64,000 bases of DNA. Source: Odontocerum albicorne (lineage: Eukaryota > Arthropoda > Insecta > Trichoptera > Odontoceridae). Location: assembly GCA_949825065.1 (NCBI GenBank), contig OX463841.1, positions 21,509,381 to 21,573,380 of the forward strand. Reading direction: 5' to 3'. Below, one piece after another: positions 10,559-19,786 of the stretch. Below the pieces are notes generated by a model. The model did no database searches, was not told the DNA's origin, and saw nothing but the letters and a program-made list of their open reading frames with translations. Both the position numbers and the translations under genes were made by a program. The stretch's first letter is position 1. The number at the start of each line of letters is the position of its first letter.

Positions 10559-11300
10559 GGAGGAGTGTATCAAAATGATCAAACAATTTATTTTCAACAG
10601 TAACACGAAATTATTATTATTAAAGTTTAAGTATCTTTGCGCAAACGGGCTATTGTCTTTTGCCACTGAATTCACTGGTTTCTGAAGTTATGACGGAAGG
10701 TCAAGACGTGGTCACGCTCACGTGAGGTGATCCGGCAGGCTGGTCGCGGTCCGGACAGGTCAGCAGTGGTGGCCTGAACATGCCGCTAGGGTGGCTCTAG
10801 AAAAGCGGCAATGCTAGTTCAAGTAGGAGGCCCGGGGTGGCTCTAGCAAAATGGCAGAGTGGCTCTAGCAAAGCGGCAGGGCGGTTCGAGAAAAGCGGCA
10901 GGCTTGTCCAAGCAGGATGGCATGGTTGCTGGCTAGACCAGCAGGGCAATGGAGTAGAGACGGCTGGCCGGCTGGTGACTAGTTCTTGGATGGAGCTGGT
11001 GGTTATTTTTATTCCAGTTGGGCGGTTCACTCTTCCCCTCCAGGGTGAGGTCATAGGAGCAGTCAGGAGCGAGCCCCCGGCGAAGTGAAGATCCGTTTGG
11101 TAGTATAGGCAGCCAATCAGGCGGAGAGTTTCTTTCTGTGGGACAGCCAGGTGGAGAATCCACTCGGAAAGGCAGTCGAGTGGAGAGTTGTTCCCGGAAA
11201 AGTAGACGGTTAGAGGTCCTATCAGTTAAGTGGTTGGTTGATTAGTCCTATTTCGCTGATCCCGGTCCACGCTTTTTATAGCGACTACGGTAAATCACTA
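10559..11300 (-). repeat. LTR-like repeat, minus orientation (right arm of the tail-to-tail pair)
   Basis: Read on the minus strand this begins with CGTAGTCGCTATAAAAAGCG and runs through GGATCTTCACTTCGCC, AACTAGTCACCAGCCGGCC and GCCGTCTCTAC, then a short GC-rich repeat. It ends GATACACTCCTCC at 10559. The order matches the plus-oriented copy at 9400-10438, so the two form an imperfect inverted repeat with a spacer of about 120 bp. Similarity fades upstream of the TATA motif, so this copy may be 5'-truncated. The overlapping frames at 10797-11163 are incidental. Confidence 0.45.
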
Positions 11301-11502
11301 TAATATTTAAGAAAAAAATAGGTTTTAACTAACAATTTGAACTTTATAATGTAATCTTCGCTAAATTGGAAATATAAGCTACTGAGTTGAGCTACGCTAT
11401 CGATAGCGACATAGATTATACAACAGTAATACCAGTTGACTCTCACCCAGCAGAAGTCGAAAACATCCATAAGGAAGTAGAATTGTTTGTATAGGTTCAT
11501 CA

Positions 11503-11592
11503 GAGTATATACCTTAGTTGAAAAATTTATTTAAAGTTTACATTAGCTCAGATGCAAACTTTAAATAAAAATTTTAACTTAGGTATATACTC
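11503..11592. repeat. 40-bp imperfect inverted repeat (small MITE or hairpin)
   Basis: The arms at 11503-11542 and 11553-11592 begin GAGTATATACCT and pair with about five mismatches around a 10-nt loop. The size is typical of a minimal MITE. No target duplication is clear. Confidence 0.7.
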
Positions 11593-12120
11593 TTATTATC
11601 TATATATATTAATATTTTTTTGCCAACTACTCAACTAATAGTGATTTTGTGTTAACACTGTACATGCAATCGCTGCGACTGTGTATATATTTGACACAAT
11701 TTGTGCATTTGTGTGTGTATGTGCGTTTCCACGTGCCGAATTTTCGTAGGGGATGAAAGGAACGCTATAAATTTATAAGAGCTCAAGTGAAACCGGGATT
11801 AATCAATTTAGATATTTGTGCACTGTGAATTAAAGCATAGAACTGTTTGAATATATGGTATGTTTTTCAACGAGAATGGGATGAAGTTTACGCGATTTGC
11901 TTTTTCTAATGCAGTTAACTGGACCAGTATAGTAGTAGTATTCAAAAGTGATTACTTTATAATAAGATTATTTTTTAATTCTTAACTAAGATAAAAAAAA
12001 TCTATTTTAAACCAAAAGAGGGGTTTAATAAAGGATGTGCGCCAATTCACTAGTTTTAAAAGTTATTAGGGACATTTTGGTTAATTAGTAGATCAGATAT
12101 AAAAAAATGTTAAATTTGTT
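11593..12120. other. No gene seen
   Basis: AT-rich sequence with a short TG-rich stretch near 11700. No frame, repeat or terminus was supported. Confidence 0.5.
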
Positions 12121-12129
12121 GTTTAAATA

Positions 12130-12565
12130 CTCGTAGGATACAAATGAAAGTAAACTAAATGCAGTAGAAATGAGAGCGTTGCGCAGAATGTCTGTTATAC
12201 AATGTACTCGTATGATAGAATAAGGAATGCGGACATTAAGAAATAATATAGATTGAAAAATATGCCGTGTTTGAGTTTAAGAAAGGAGCGTTAAGGTTTG
12301 GTCACGTAGAAATAATGAATCATGAAAGATTTACATAATAAATTTATACGAGTAGTAAATAATGTACGAGAAGTCTGGGAAGCCCTAGAAAAACGTCGCA
12401 CGATTAAATTAATCAAATTCTTAAAGGAGGAAGAGTGAAATGTCTTCATAATGAGAAAGTGTACATGACGAGGTGTATAGACGTGGCTAGAATATGGATG
12501 CTAGGATAGAATGAAGTGGAGATTTGTTTTTCTCCTAATCCCAACAGGAATATGACGTGATGGTG
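12130..12565 (+). mobile_element. RTE-like non-LTR retrotransposon, 3' end
   Basis: Broken frames read VEMRALRRMS near 12160 and MTRCIDVARIW near 12470, followed by FSPNPNRNMT. These match the last part of a common arthropod RTE-type protein, which usually reads like MRALRRI-x-GV and later MKRCMDV. The copy ends in GATGGTGATGATGA, the trinucleotide tail characteristic of RTE-type elements. The octamers TACTCGTA (12128 and 12205) and TACGAGTA (12347) interrupt it. Confidence 0.6.
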
Positions 12566-12768
12566 ATGATGACTATGCAGTGCTCGTAGGTTTAATGGTC
12601 AAATGATGAATGAAGAATAAAATTAGATTAGATAGAAGCATATCAATGAGGGTGAACAGTGCTACCAAATGTGGTGAACTGCTTGAAGCTATTTAATTTA
12701 TAGACGTTCATTACACGATATAGACATATAGTATGTTACACGTATCAATATGTTGGTGTCTTCAATGA

Positions 12769-13270
12769 TTACCTCCGTTGCTTACTTAGTAAGACATTTG
12801 ACTTTTGCTCCTAGGGTTTCGGGATCGATTACCAATGGAACCTAATCAATTTATGCTTCTAGTCTGGTTTAACACGTCGGCAAAGTAATTGTTATCTTTC
12901 TGTGTGTGGCAAGACTGTTTCGTCGTTGTTGCTGGGCCTAGTAGTTCGATCCGGCGACCTTTATACGGAAGTCCAGCGCGTTATCGCGCGACCATGCACC
13001 TCGTTAAAGCGATACTATGCACCGCGCGACCAGGCAGGACTGTTTATACACGTACGTGAGTCTTTTGGCTCTAACACAAAGGCTCGACGAATGGGTTCTT
13101 TCCTATCCACGCTCGGAGAGTACCACACAAATCAATAAATAATACGAAAACACCTCACAATATATGGTTTTCACTTAAGCCTTTCTGGTTGGATGGAAGA
13201 GATTACTACATGGTAATAGACTAACCAGGCTGTACTTCATAAAATGAAAGTGTAATACGATACAATACAA
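12769..13270 (+). mobile_element. tRNA-derived SINE interrupted by a second insertion
   Basis: The head (12769-12870) has an eroded A box and a B box in TTTCGGGATCGATTACC. The body resumes at 13166 with TTCACTTAAGCCTTTCTGG and runs to the AATACGATACAATAC tail near 13270. The missing join is filled by 12871-13165, flanked by the duplicated pentamer GGTTT (12866-12870 and 13166-13170). Joined, the flanks restore the family phrase AGTCTGGTTTTCACTTAAG. Confidence 0.75.
12871..13165 (-). mobile_element. Second SINE-like insertion nested in the SINE
   Basis: This 295-bp block is more GC-rich than its surroundings and bounded by a 5-bp duplication. On the minus strand it contains GCGCGATAACGCGCTGGACT, then AAGGTCGCCGGATCGAACT. 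That resembles the anticodon-arm to T-arm half of a tRNA, with a B-box-like GGATCGAACT. It could be a second tRNA-derived SINE family. No poly-A tail or terminal repeat is clear. The 78-residue plus-strand frame at 12902-13138 lies wholly inside it and is not called as a gene. Confidence 0.45.
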
Positions 13271-14395
13271 AAAGCGTTTTGTTAAATTGATGAAGGAAAA
13301 TATTATGTAACTGTTTTTCATTAATGTAAATAAAAATATTTGTCTGCTAGAAAATGGTTCTTTAATATAAAAAAAATAAAATAAGGTGTAGAAATAATTA
13401 AATATTCGATATTTATTACTTCTTTATGTTATATTTAATTCATTTAAACCATTTTTAAATTAATATTGTATTTCGAATAAAAAATATCAGATTTTTTTAT
13501 AAAAAAATAATGGATGGTGTAAAAATTACCTGAAATTTAAATCAAAATCTAATATATAAATTATTACACCAAGATCCGTAGTTTCAAGTAACAAAAATCT
13601 AATCAAGAGAAGCCTCTTTTTTCAATCGATCGACCTTACGTGCCAAGAGCTACGAGTATGTTGTGGTGTAGAACTCGGAAGGCGCTTTGCTCTTTTCATA
13701 GTTCTCTTTAGCATTTAGTTTTGTGTCGGTGCTGATAGCGGTAGGGTCGGTTGCCGCGCTTTCCAATTTCCCGCGCAGCGCGTGTTCCATTTTCAAAATG
13801 ACATGAAATTTACTGAATAATGATGTAAGGAAGTTTTTCTGAGAAAAAAATGTACCAAATTTTTTACTATAATAAATAATTGTTTAGATTAACATTAAAT
13901 CGAAATTAGGCATAACGAGCGGTTTTGTACGATATTTTTATGAAGAAAATTGACTACTTATCACGAAGTTACCACTGTGAACTAATAATTATTTTGTAAG
14001 GGTGGATTACATTCTCAAGTTTCTTTGCATGTGCGTATTTAAAAAGTAAATAAACCTGTAACATGATCTTTGAAATAATTATAAGACTACGAAAGTGTAA
14101 GCCGATCAAGCAAGTGAAAATGAATTACTTAGCCTATTGCGTACTTCATTGGTTTCTTTAGAGGACTCAATGCGATTAAATGACGTGATCCAATAAAAAA
14201 AGTTTTGTTTTAATCTAACAAAAATAAGTTAAGAAAAAATAATGAATAAAAGAGGTGTTTATTTTTTGAAACGCGACCGCAGTATAGGCATTAAAATGTG
14301 TTCATTTTATTCTGTGCCTTAAATTGTGATGAAGGTTCTGTTTTGTGAACGTTTTTGAAGGCTTTTGATGGGAACTTGTGATGTGAGACTGTAAG
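13271..14395. other. Upstream region of the host exon, no gene seen
   Basis: Mostly AT-rich, with a GC-richer patch at 13620-13800 containing CCGCGCTTTCC and CCCGCGCAGCGCGTG. This could be promoter-proximal or 5'-untranslated sequence for the exon at 14396, but no transcription start is identifiable. A TACGAGTA octamer lies at 13651-13658. Confidence 0.35.
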
Positions 14396-14525
14396 ATGGT
14401 TTTGGAGCCATGCCTCGGGAAGAAGCCATCTACATACGAGTGCCGACTGCCTCAAAGTTTTAAGTGGTTGGTCCGCTGGTGTCTGTTTCTTGGAATATGC
14501 AACATTGCTATTTGTGGTTATATAG
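14396..14525 (+). CDS. Probable first coding exon of a host gene, unidentified
   Basis: The exon starts at ATG 14396, with an in-frame TGA twelve bases upstream. It encodes 43 codons plus one base and stops at an excellent donor (ATAG, then GTAAGT) at 14526. The protein begins MVLEPCLGKKPSTYECRLPQ and continues FKWLVRWCLFLGICNIAICG. A soluble, lysine- and cysteine-bearing N-terminus is thus followed from about residue 24 by a hydrophobic segment of about 20 residues flanked by K and R. This looks like a signal anchor or first membrane segment. Base composition is balanced, unlike the AT-rich flanks, and the frame fits no transposon family I know. I do not recognise the protein. No convincing second exon was found downstream, so later exons lie beyond the window or in sequence I could not distinguish. 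An uncapped chance frame is the alternative. Confidence 0.5.
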
Positions 14526-15084
14526 GTAAGTGCTATTTTTTGTCAATAATTATGATTGTTTAAGTTAATTAAAATATTTAAAAAATAAGAAATAAAAGTT
14601 TAGTAAATATTTTTTATAAATTAAATTTTTTTATAGTATCTGAAAAAATATCTTATCGTAATTTTGTATGTCATCATCAATAGTCTAAATGTTAATTATT
14701 TTATAATTTTTACTACAAACAATATAAAATTTTCCATCGATAGAGCCATAATAATGAAACGAAATGATTTCGCGATTGTATTGACAGTTTTTTTTCATAA
14801 GTTAATTTTAAGGGTTTGTAGCTTAAAGCTTAAATTTTTTCGTAACGTTACACCTTTAAATTGCAATATTTCGCATACCATCGATGTTGCGTAATCTTTT
14901 GCTGCAGTGCCTTAATGGGGAATCTTTTGTAATATATGACTATGTAAAAAATGATTTTTAAATAAGAAAAGCATTGAGAAAAAGCTTTTTTATCCATAAA
15001 ATATATCATTGGTTCAAAACTTTTGTTCATACGAGTATGTACGTGGTTTTGTTTATTACTTTCCGTCCTTAAGTGGTTTATTCA
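14526..15084. other. Start of putative intron, no gene seen
   Basis: AT-rich sequence immediately after the splice donor. Two small opposite-strand frames (14664-14894, 14848-15030) have no motif. The octamer TACGAGTA lies at 15030-15037. Confidence 0.4.
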
Positions 15085-15222
15085 TTGTATTGCATTTTCA
15101 TTGTATACTACAACTCGGCGGATATATTCCCGTTTGGAAATCTCTTTCAACCAACCAGGAAAGTGTTAAACAAGCCTTAAGTGAAATATAGACTAGATCT
15201 TTTATAAAAGTCTGGATACCAA
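15085..15222 (-). mobile_element. tRNA-derived SINE, 5'-truncated
   Basis: Plus-strand order is the tail (TTGTATTGCATTTTCATTG), CTCTTTCAACCAACCAGG, GCCTTAAGTGAAATATAGAC and TACCAACGGAAAT. This is the reverse of the SINE body and the end of its B-box region. The tRNA-like head is missing. Confidence 0.75.
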
Positions 15223-15689
15223 CGGAAATCTTTAAATTTACCACAAAGAAAATGCATAAAAATTACTGTTGCTTTTCAGATTTCATTAATTTGATTTGAT
15301 ATCATAAGGTAAAACTTCTATTGAATATGTTATTTGTTAAATCTCACCTTTTAACCGAAATTATATTTCAATAAAAAATCGTGAGATAAAGTTTCATAAG
15401 TATTTTCAGACAGTTTTAATTTAACTAAATGAGCTTGTTATACGAAATTCGTTACACCTACATGTAGCATCTAAGTATATACTCGATGAGTGTGAAACGT
15501 TTGCCGATACGTAAACATATGAATTCCAATTTGAAATACTGAATACCTCAATCCTTTATGTGTAAAATATACCAAGTTAGTGAAATTTGTATATATGCTT
15601 GTTTTAATTTTACCCTAAACACACCCATAAAAATTGTGTTATGTTTACCTTATTATTTCAATACAGATAAAATGAGGGTCGGATCCTAT
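15223..15689. other. No gene seen
   Basis: AT-rich DNA between a SINE and the satellite array. The frame opening at 15558 runs into the satellite and is not a gene. Confidence 0.45.
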
Positions 15690-17135
15690 TTGTATTTTTA
15701 TATTACTTCCACATTATGTATTCCACAGCAAATATTCATATTATACCTATACTACCGAGGTATTATGTTAAGATTACTTCCACATTATGTATTCCACAGC
15801 AAATCTTTATATTATACCTATACATACTACCGAGGTATAATGTTAAGATTACTTCCACATTATGTATTCCACAGCAAATCTTAATATTATACCTATACTA
15901 CCGAGGTATAATGTTAAGATTACTTCCACATTATGTATTCCACAGCAAATCTTAATATTATACCTATACTACCGAGGTATAATGTTAAGATTACTTCCAC
16001 ATTATGTATTCCACAGCAAATCTTAATATTATACCTATACTACCGAGGTATAATGTTAAGATTACTTCCACCTTATGTATTCCACAGCAAATCTTAATAT
16101 TATACCCATACTACCGAGGTATAATGTTAAGATTACTTCCACATTATGTATTCCACAGCAAATCTTAATATTATACCTATACTACCGAGGTATAATGTTA
16201 AGATTACTTCCACATTATGTATTCCACAGCAAATCTTAATATTATACCTATACTACCGAGGTATAATGTTAAGATTACTTCCACATTATGTATTCCACAG
16301 CAAATCTTAATATTATACCTATACTACCGAGGTATAATGTTAAGATTACTTCCACATTATGTATTCCACAGGAAATCTTAATATTATACCTATACTACCG
16401 AGGTATAATGTTAAGATTACTTCCACATTATGTATTCCACAGGAAATCTTAATATTATACCTATACTACCGAGGTTTAATGTTAAGATTACTTCCACATT
16501 ATGTATTCCACAGGAAATCTTAATATTATACCTATACTACCGAGGTATAATGTTAAGATTACTTCCACATTATGTATTCCACAGGAAATCTTAATATTAT
16601 ACCTATACTACCGAGGTATAATGTTAAGATTACTTCCACATTATGTATTCCACAGGAAATCTTAATATTATACCTATACTACCGAGGTATAATGTTAAGA
16701 TTACTTCCACATTATGTATTCCACAGCAAATCTTAATTTTATACCTATTCTACCGAGGTATAATGTTAAGATTACTTCCACATTATGTATTCCACAGCAA
16801 ATCTTAATATTATACCTATACTACCGAGGTATAATGTTAAGATTACTTCCACATTATGTATTCCACAGCAAATCTTAATATTATACCTATACTACCGAGG
16901 TATAATGTTAAGATTACTTCCACATTATGTATTCCACAGCAAATCTTAATATTATACCTATACTACCGAGGTGTAATGTTAAGATTACTTCCACATTATG
17001 TATTCCACAGCAAATCTTAATATAGTAGTATACCTACACTACCGAGGTATTATGTTAAGATTACTTCCACATTATGTATTCCACAGCAAATCTTTACATT
17101 ATACCTAACATATACTACCGAGGTATAATGTTAAG
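15690..17135 (+). repeat. 71-bp satellite array, about 20 units
   Basis: Units recur every 71 bp; the phrase CCGAGG was placed at 20 successive positions from 15755 to 17118. Central units are nearly identical, with a few one-base variants such as AGGAAATC for AGCAAATC. The first and last two or three units are more diverged and carry 4- to 5-nt length changes. Each unit folds: ATCTTAATATTATACCT pairs with AGGTATAATGTTAAGAT around a 9-nt loop (ATACTACCG) with one mismatch. The rest of the unit is TACTTCCACATTATGTATTC plus CACAGCAA. Frames at 15558-15955 are by-products. Confidence 0.97.
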
Positions 17136-17200
17136 ATTTGTTGTTATTGATTGTTTTATTTTATTTTGAAATGTCTCGTGTTGAAACGTCGTTAATTGTA

Positions 17201-18387
17201 ACACATCGATCAATAAGTCCCGGGACTTACCCGAGATGGCAAATAATTAATACAAATACATACCATTCTCAGTTTGTATCAGCCTTTAGAAGTTACGTGT
17301 CAAACTTTCATGACATTCCGACATTGAGTTACAGTGGTTTTAGTGACGCTACTTTTGCTATTTTCAAAACAATGGAAAAACCGAATTTCGTGTGTTGATA
17401 AAACATTGCTTTTTAATGGGAAAAAATACCGTTCAAACTCAGCGATGGCTTGAAAAGTGGTATCCGGGCTCTGCTCCGTCGAAAACAACCATTTGTCGGT
17501 GGTATGCTGATTTCAAACCGGTCGTACAGACACAAATGATGCTGAACGCTCTGGTCGTCCAAATGAGGCTGTTACACCAGAAAACATAAAAAAACCCTCA
17601 AAATCGTGATGAAAAATCCCAAAGTAAAGTTGTGTGAGATAGCTGACATCCTGAAGATATCATTTGGTAGTGTTTACACTATTTTGCATGAATATTTGGT
17701 CATGAAAAAGCTTTTTTCGAAATGGGTGCCGCGTTTGCTCACAACGGAACAGAAACAACAACGCATCGATGATTCAGAGCGCTGTTTGGCACTGTTTACG
17801 CGAAATAAACATAAGTTTTTGCGTCAGTATGTGACAATGGATGAAACTTGGATCCACCACTATACTCCGGAATCAAATCGGCAGGGTTATGGCCTCCGTA
17901 TTTTGGGATGCGCATGGTATAATATTCATCGATCACCTTTAAAAGGGAAAAACCATCAATAGCGAATATTACATAGCGTTATTGCAGCGTTTGAAGGCAG
18001 AAATTACAAAAAAACGGCCCCATATGAAGAAGAAAAAAGTTCTCTTTCATCAGGACAATGCACCGTGTCACAAGTCGATGGTAACGATGCCCAAATTGCA
18101 TGAGTTGAACTTCGAATTGCTTCCGCACCCACCGTATTCTCCAGATTTGGCTCCCAGCGACTATTGGCTGTTCGCAGACCTCAAAAAGATGCTCCAGGGA
18201 AAGAGATTTGGCTCCAATGAAGAAATGATTGCCGAAACTAACGCCTATTTTGAAACCAAAGATAAATCGTTCTACACGGCTGGCATAGAAAAGTTAGGAA
18301 AGCGTTGGAATGAATGTATCGCTCTTGAAGGAGACTATGTTGATGAATAAAGAAGAATTTTGGATGAATGAATAAAGAACGATGTGT
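17201..18387 (+). mobile_element. mariner element, damaged
   Basis: The element lies immediately after the satellite. The left end after TA reads ACACATCGATCAATAAGTCC. The right end, before TA (18388-18389), is AACGATGTGT, the complement of ACACATCG. Only about nine terminal bases match, so the rest of the right inverted repeat has been deleted. An internal deletion also removed roughly thirty codons of the transposase. Confidence 0.75.
17372..18350 (+). pseudogene. mariner transposase pseudogene
   Basis: The protein starts MEKPNF and continues, one frame over, as RVLIKHCFLMGKNTVQTQRW, the first helix-turn-helix of a mariner transposase. A linker reading DAERSGRPNEAVTPENIKK is in yet another frame. 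The catalytic core has the first aspartate in TMDETWIHHYTPE (near 17840), a beta-strand FWDAHGIIF (near 17910), the second aspartate in LFHQDNAPCH (near 18050) and the third in YSPDLAPSDYWLF (near 18140-18175). The C-terminus ends ALEGDYVDE with a normal stop. At least four frameshifts, a stop near 17935 and a deletion after ESNR make it inactive. The three aspartates themselves persist. Confidence 0.92.
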
Positions 18388-18486
18388 TAACCATGCCATT
18401 GAACGCCAGCAAATAGTTTGAAGAATTAATGTTTAGATTTTAATGGCAAGAAGCTGTAAACTTCAGGAAGATCGGACAGGCACGAT

Positions 18487-18706
18487 TTGTATTATTGTAT
18501 CGTATAGCACTGTATAACCTGGAGGGTTTATTACTATGTGGAAATCTCTTCCATCCAACTAGAGATGTGTTAAGAGGCCTTAAGAAAAAGCTAAACTGAA
18601 ACCCCTTTAAAATAATTGGGTACCAACGGGAATTGAACCAGCAACACCCGGGCTGGAACACAGTTGTTTTACCAACCAGGCTACTGAGGTCGTCGTTTTC
18701 TTCTCT
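18487..18706 (-). mobile_element. tRNA-derived SINE, near full length
   Basis: Reverse order of the family on the plus strand: TTGTATCGTATAG tail, CTCTTCCATCCAACTAGAG, AAGAGGCCTTAAG, then GGTACCAACGGGAATTGAAC (B box) and ACCAACCAGGCTACTGAGGT (A box and 5' end). About 220 bp. The minus-strand frame at 18440-18781 runs through it and is not a gene. Confidence 0.85.
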
Positions 18707-19565
18707 ACGTAAACCAGGTTTTTGTCGATCCAGAATGCTGAAAGAATATATGTAAAACATACATACTATATATGTTACCATATTATCACGCTGTGTTTGT
18801 TACAAAACTTTCACCTCCTTTACGTTCATATATCTCGTCATGCACAATTTTCAATATGTAAAACAGCTTACTAATAATTTGAAATTAGTTGAATTAAGGT
18901 CTGCAAATTAAATCAGCCGGATAACATCAGAAATATGGAACATCTGGTAACTTAGCAGGCATACCATACAGTACCAATGTACCAGAGATTTTTTTTCGAA
19001 AAAAATGTAAAAGTATACTCATAATCCGATTTAAATTTAAATATTTGTAGGATTTAAAATAATTGCTTGGTGAGAAGTTTGGCATGGAATTACATAAAGA
19101 AACTTTTGACATAGATTGCCTGTCGCACAACAAAATACAATGAAAATAGCTTTTATTGTTGGTATGTTATGTTATGTGTACATGTTGAATGGCTAGCGTG
19201 ACATTAACGGATTGAAATTGAATGAATTGTTTGTTAATAGGTTTTGTTATTCTCTAGTTATTTTATGGATAACCACGTTTTCTCTGGCTGGAAAACGAAG
19301 AATCTTTTGTCCTATTTACTCGTATTATAAAAAATATAAAATATATTTACTTTCTTTATTAATTGTAATATTGATACCTACTAGTTACACCCAATTATAT
19401 CACACATCAAAAGAAAATATAACAATAATTTGAGATAGTCAATAATTCAAGCTTTTCTGTGAAGTGTCTTAAAAATACTGTATTTTAGTAAAATTTTTTA
19501 TCTATTCATCGATTTGTGGAAAATATCTATTAAGCGGATTTACTGAATGGCATTATACAGCGTCT
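18707..19565. other. No gene seen
   Basis: AT-rich sequence between two SINE copies, with TACTCGTA at 19317-19324. No supported coding sequence. Confidence 0.5.
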
Positions 19566-19786
19566 TTTATTGTATTGTATTACACTTTCGTTTTAAACAG
19601 TACGATCTAGCAGGCGTAGTGCCATATAGCAATCTCTTCCAACCAACCAAAAAGGTGTTAAACAAGCCTTAAGTAAAAAACATACAAGATTACTTTTAAC
19701 AAGTCTTGGTACCAACGGGAATCGAGCTCGCAATCCCTGGGTTGGAAGATGGACGTCTTACCAACTAGTTTACGGAGGTCATCTTA
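19566..19786 (-). mobile_element. tRNA-derived SINE, near full length
   Basis: On the plus strand: TATTGTATTGTATTACACTT tail, CTCTTCCAACCAACC, GCCTTAAGTAAAAAAC, GGTACCAACGGGAATCGAGC (B box) and CTTACCAACTAG plus ACGGAGGTCATC (A box and head). One of the best-preserved copies here. Confidence 0.9.

Noticed and set aside
12902..13138. 78-codon GC-rich frame as a gene
   Set aside because: It lies wholly inside an insertion bounded by a target duplication and has tRNA-like sequence on the other strand.
15558..15955. Two overlapping frames of 108 and 79 codons
   Set aside because: They translate the 71-bp satellite and end when the unit length throws the frame off.
15690..17135. CRISPR array
   Set aside because: Units are contiguous and identical throughout, with no variable spacers, and the DNA is eukaryotic.
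18487..18706. True tRNA genes at the A-box/B-box sequences
   Set aside because: The same tRNA-like head recurs in many copies with a shared non-tRNA body and AATAC-type tail, so these are SINEs; none folds convincingly as a complete tRNA by eye.
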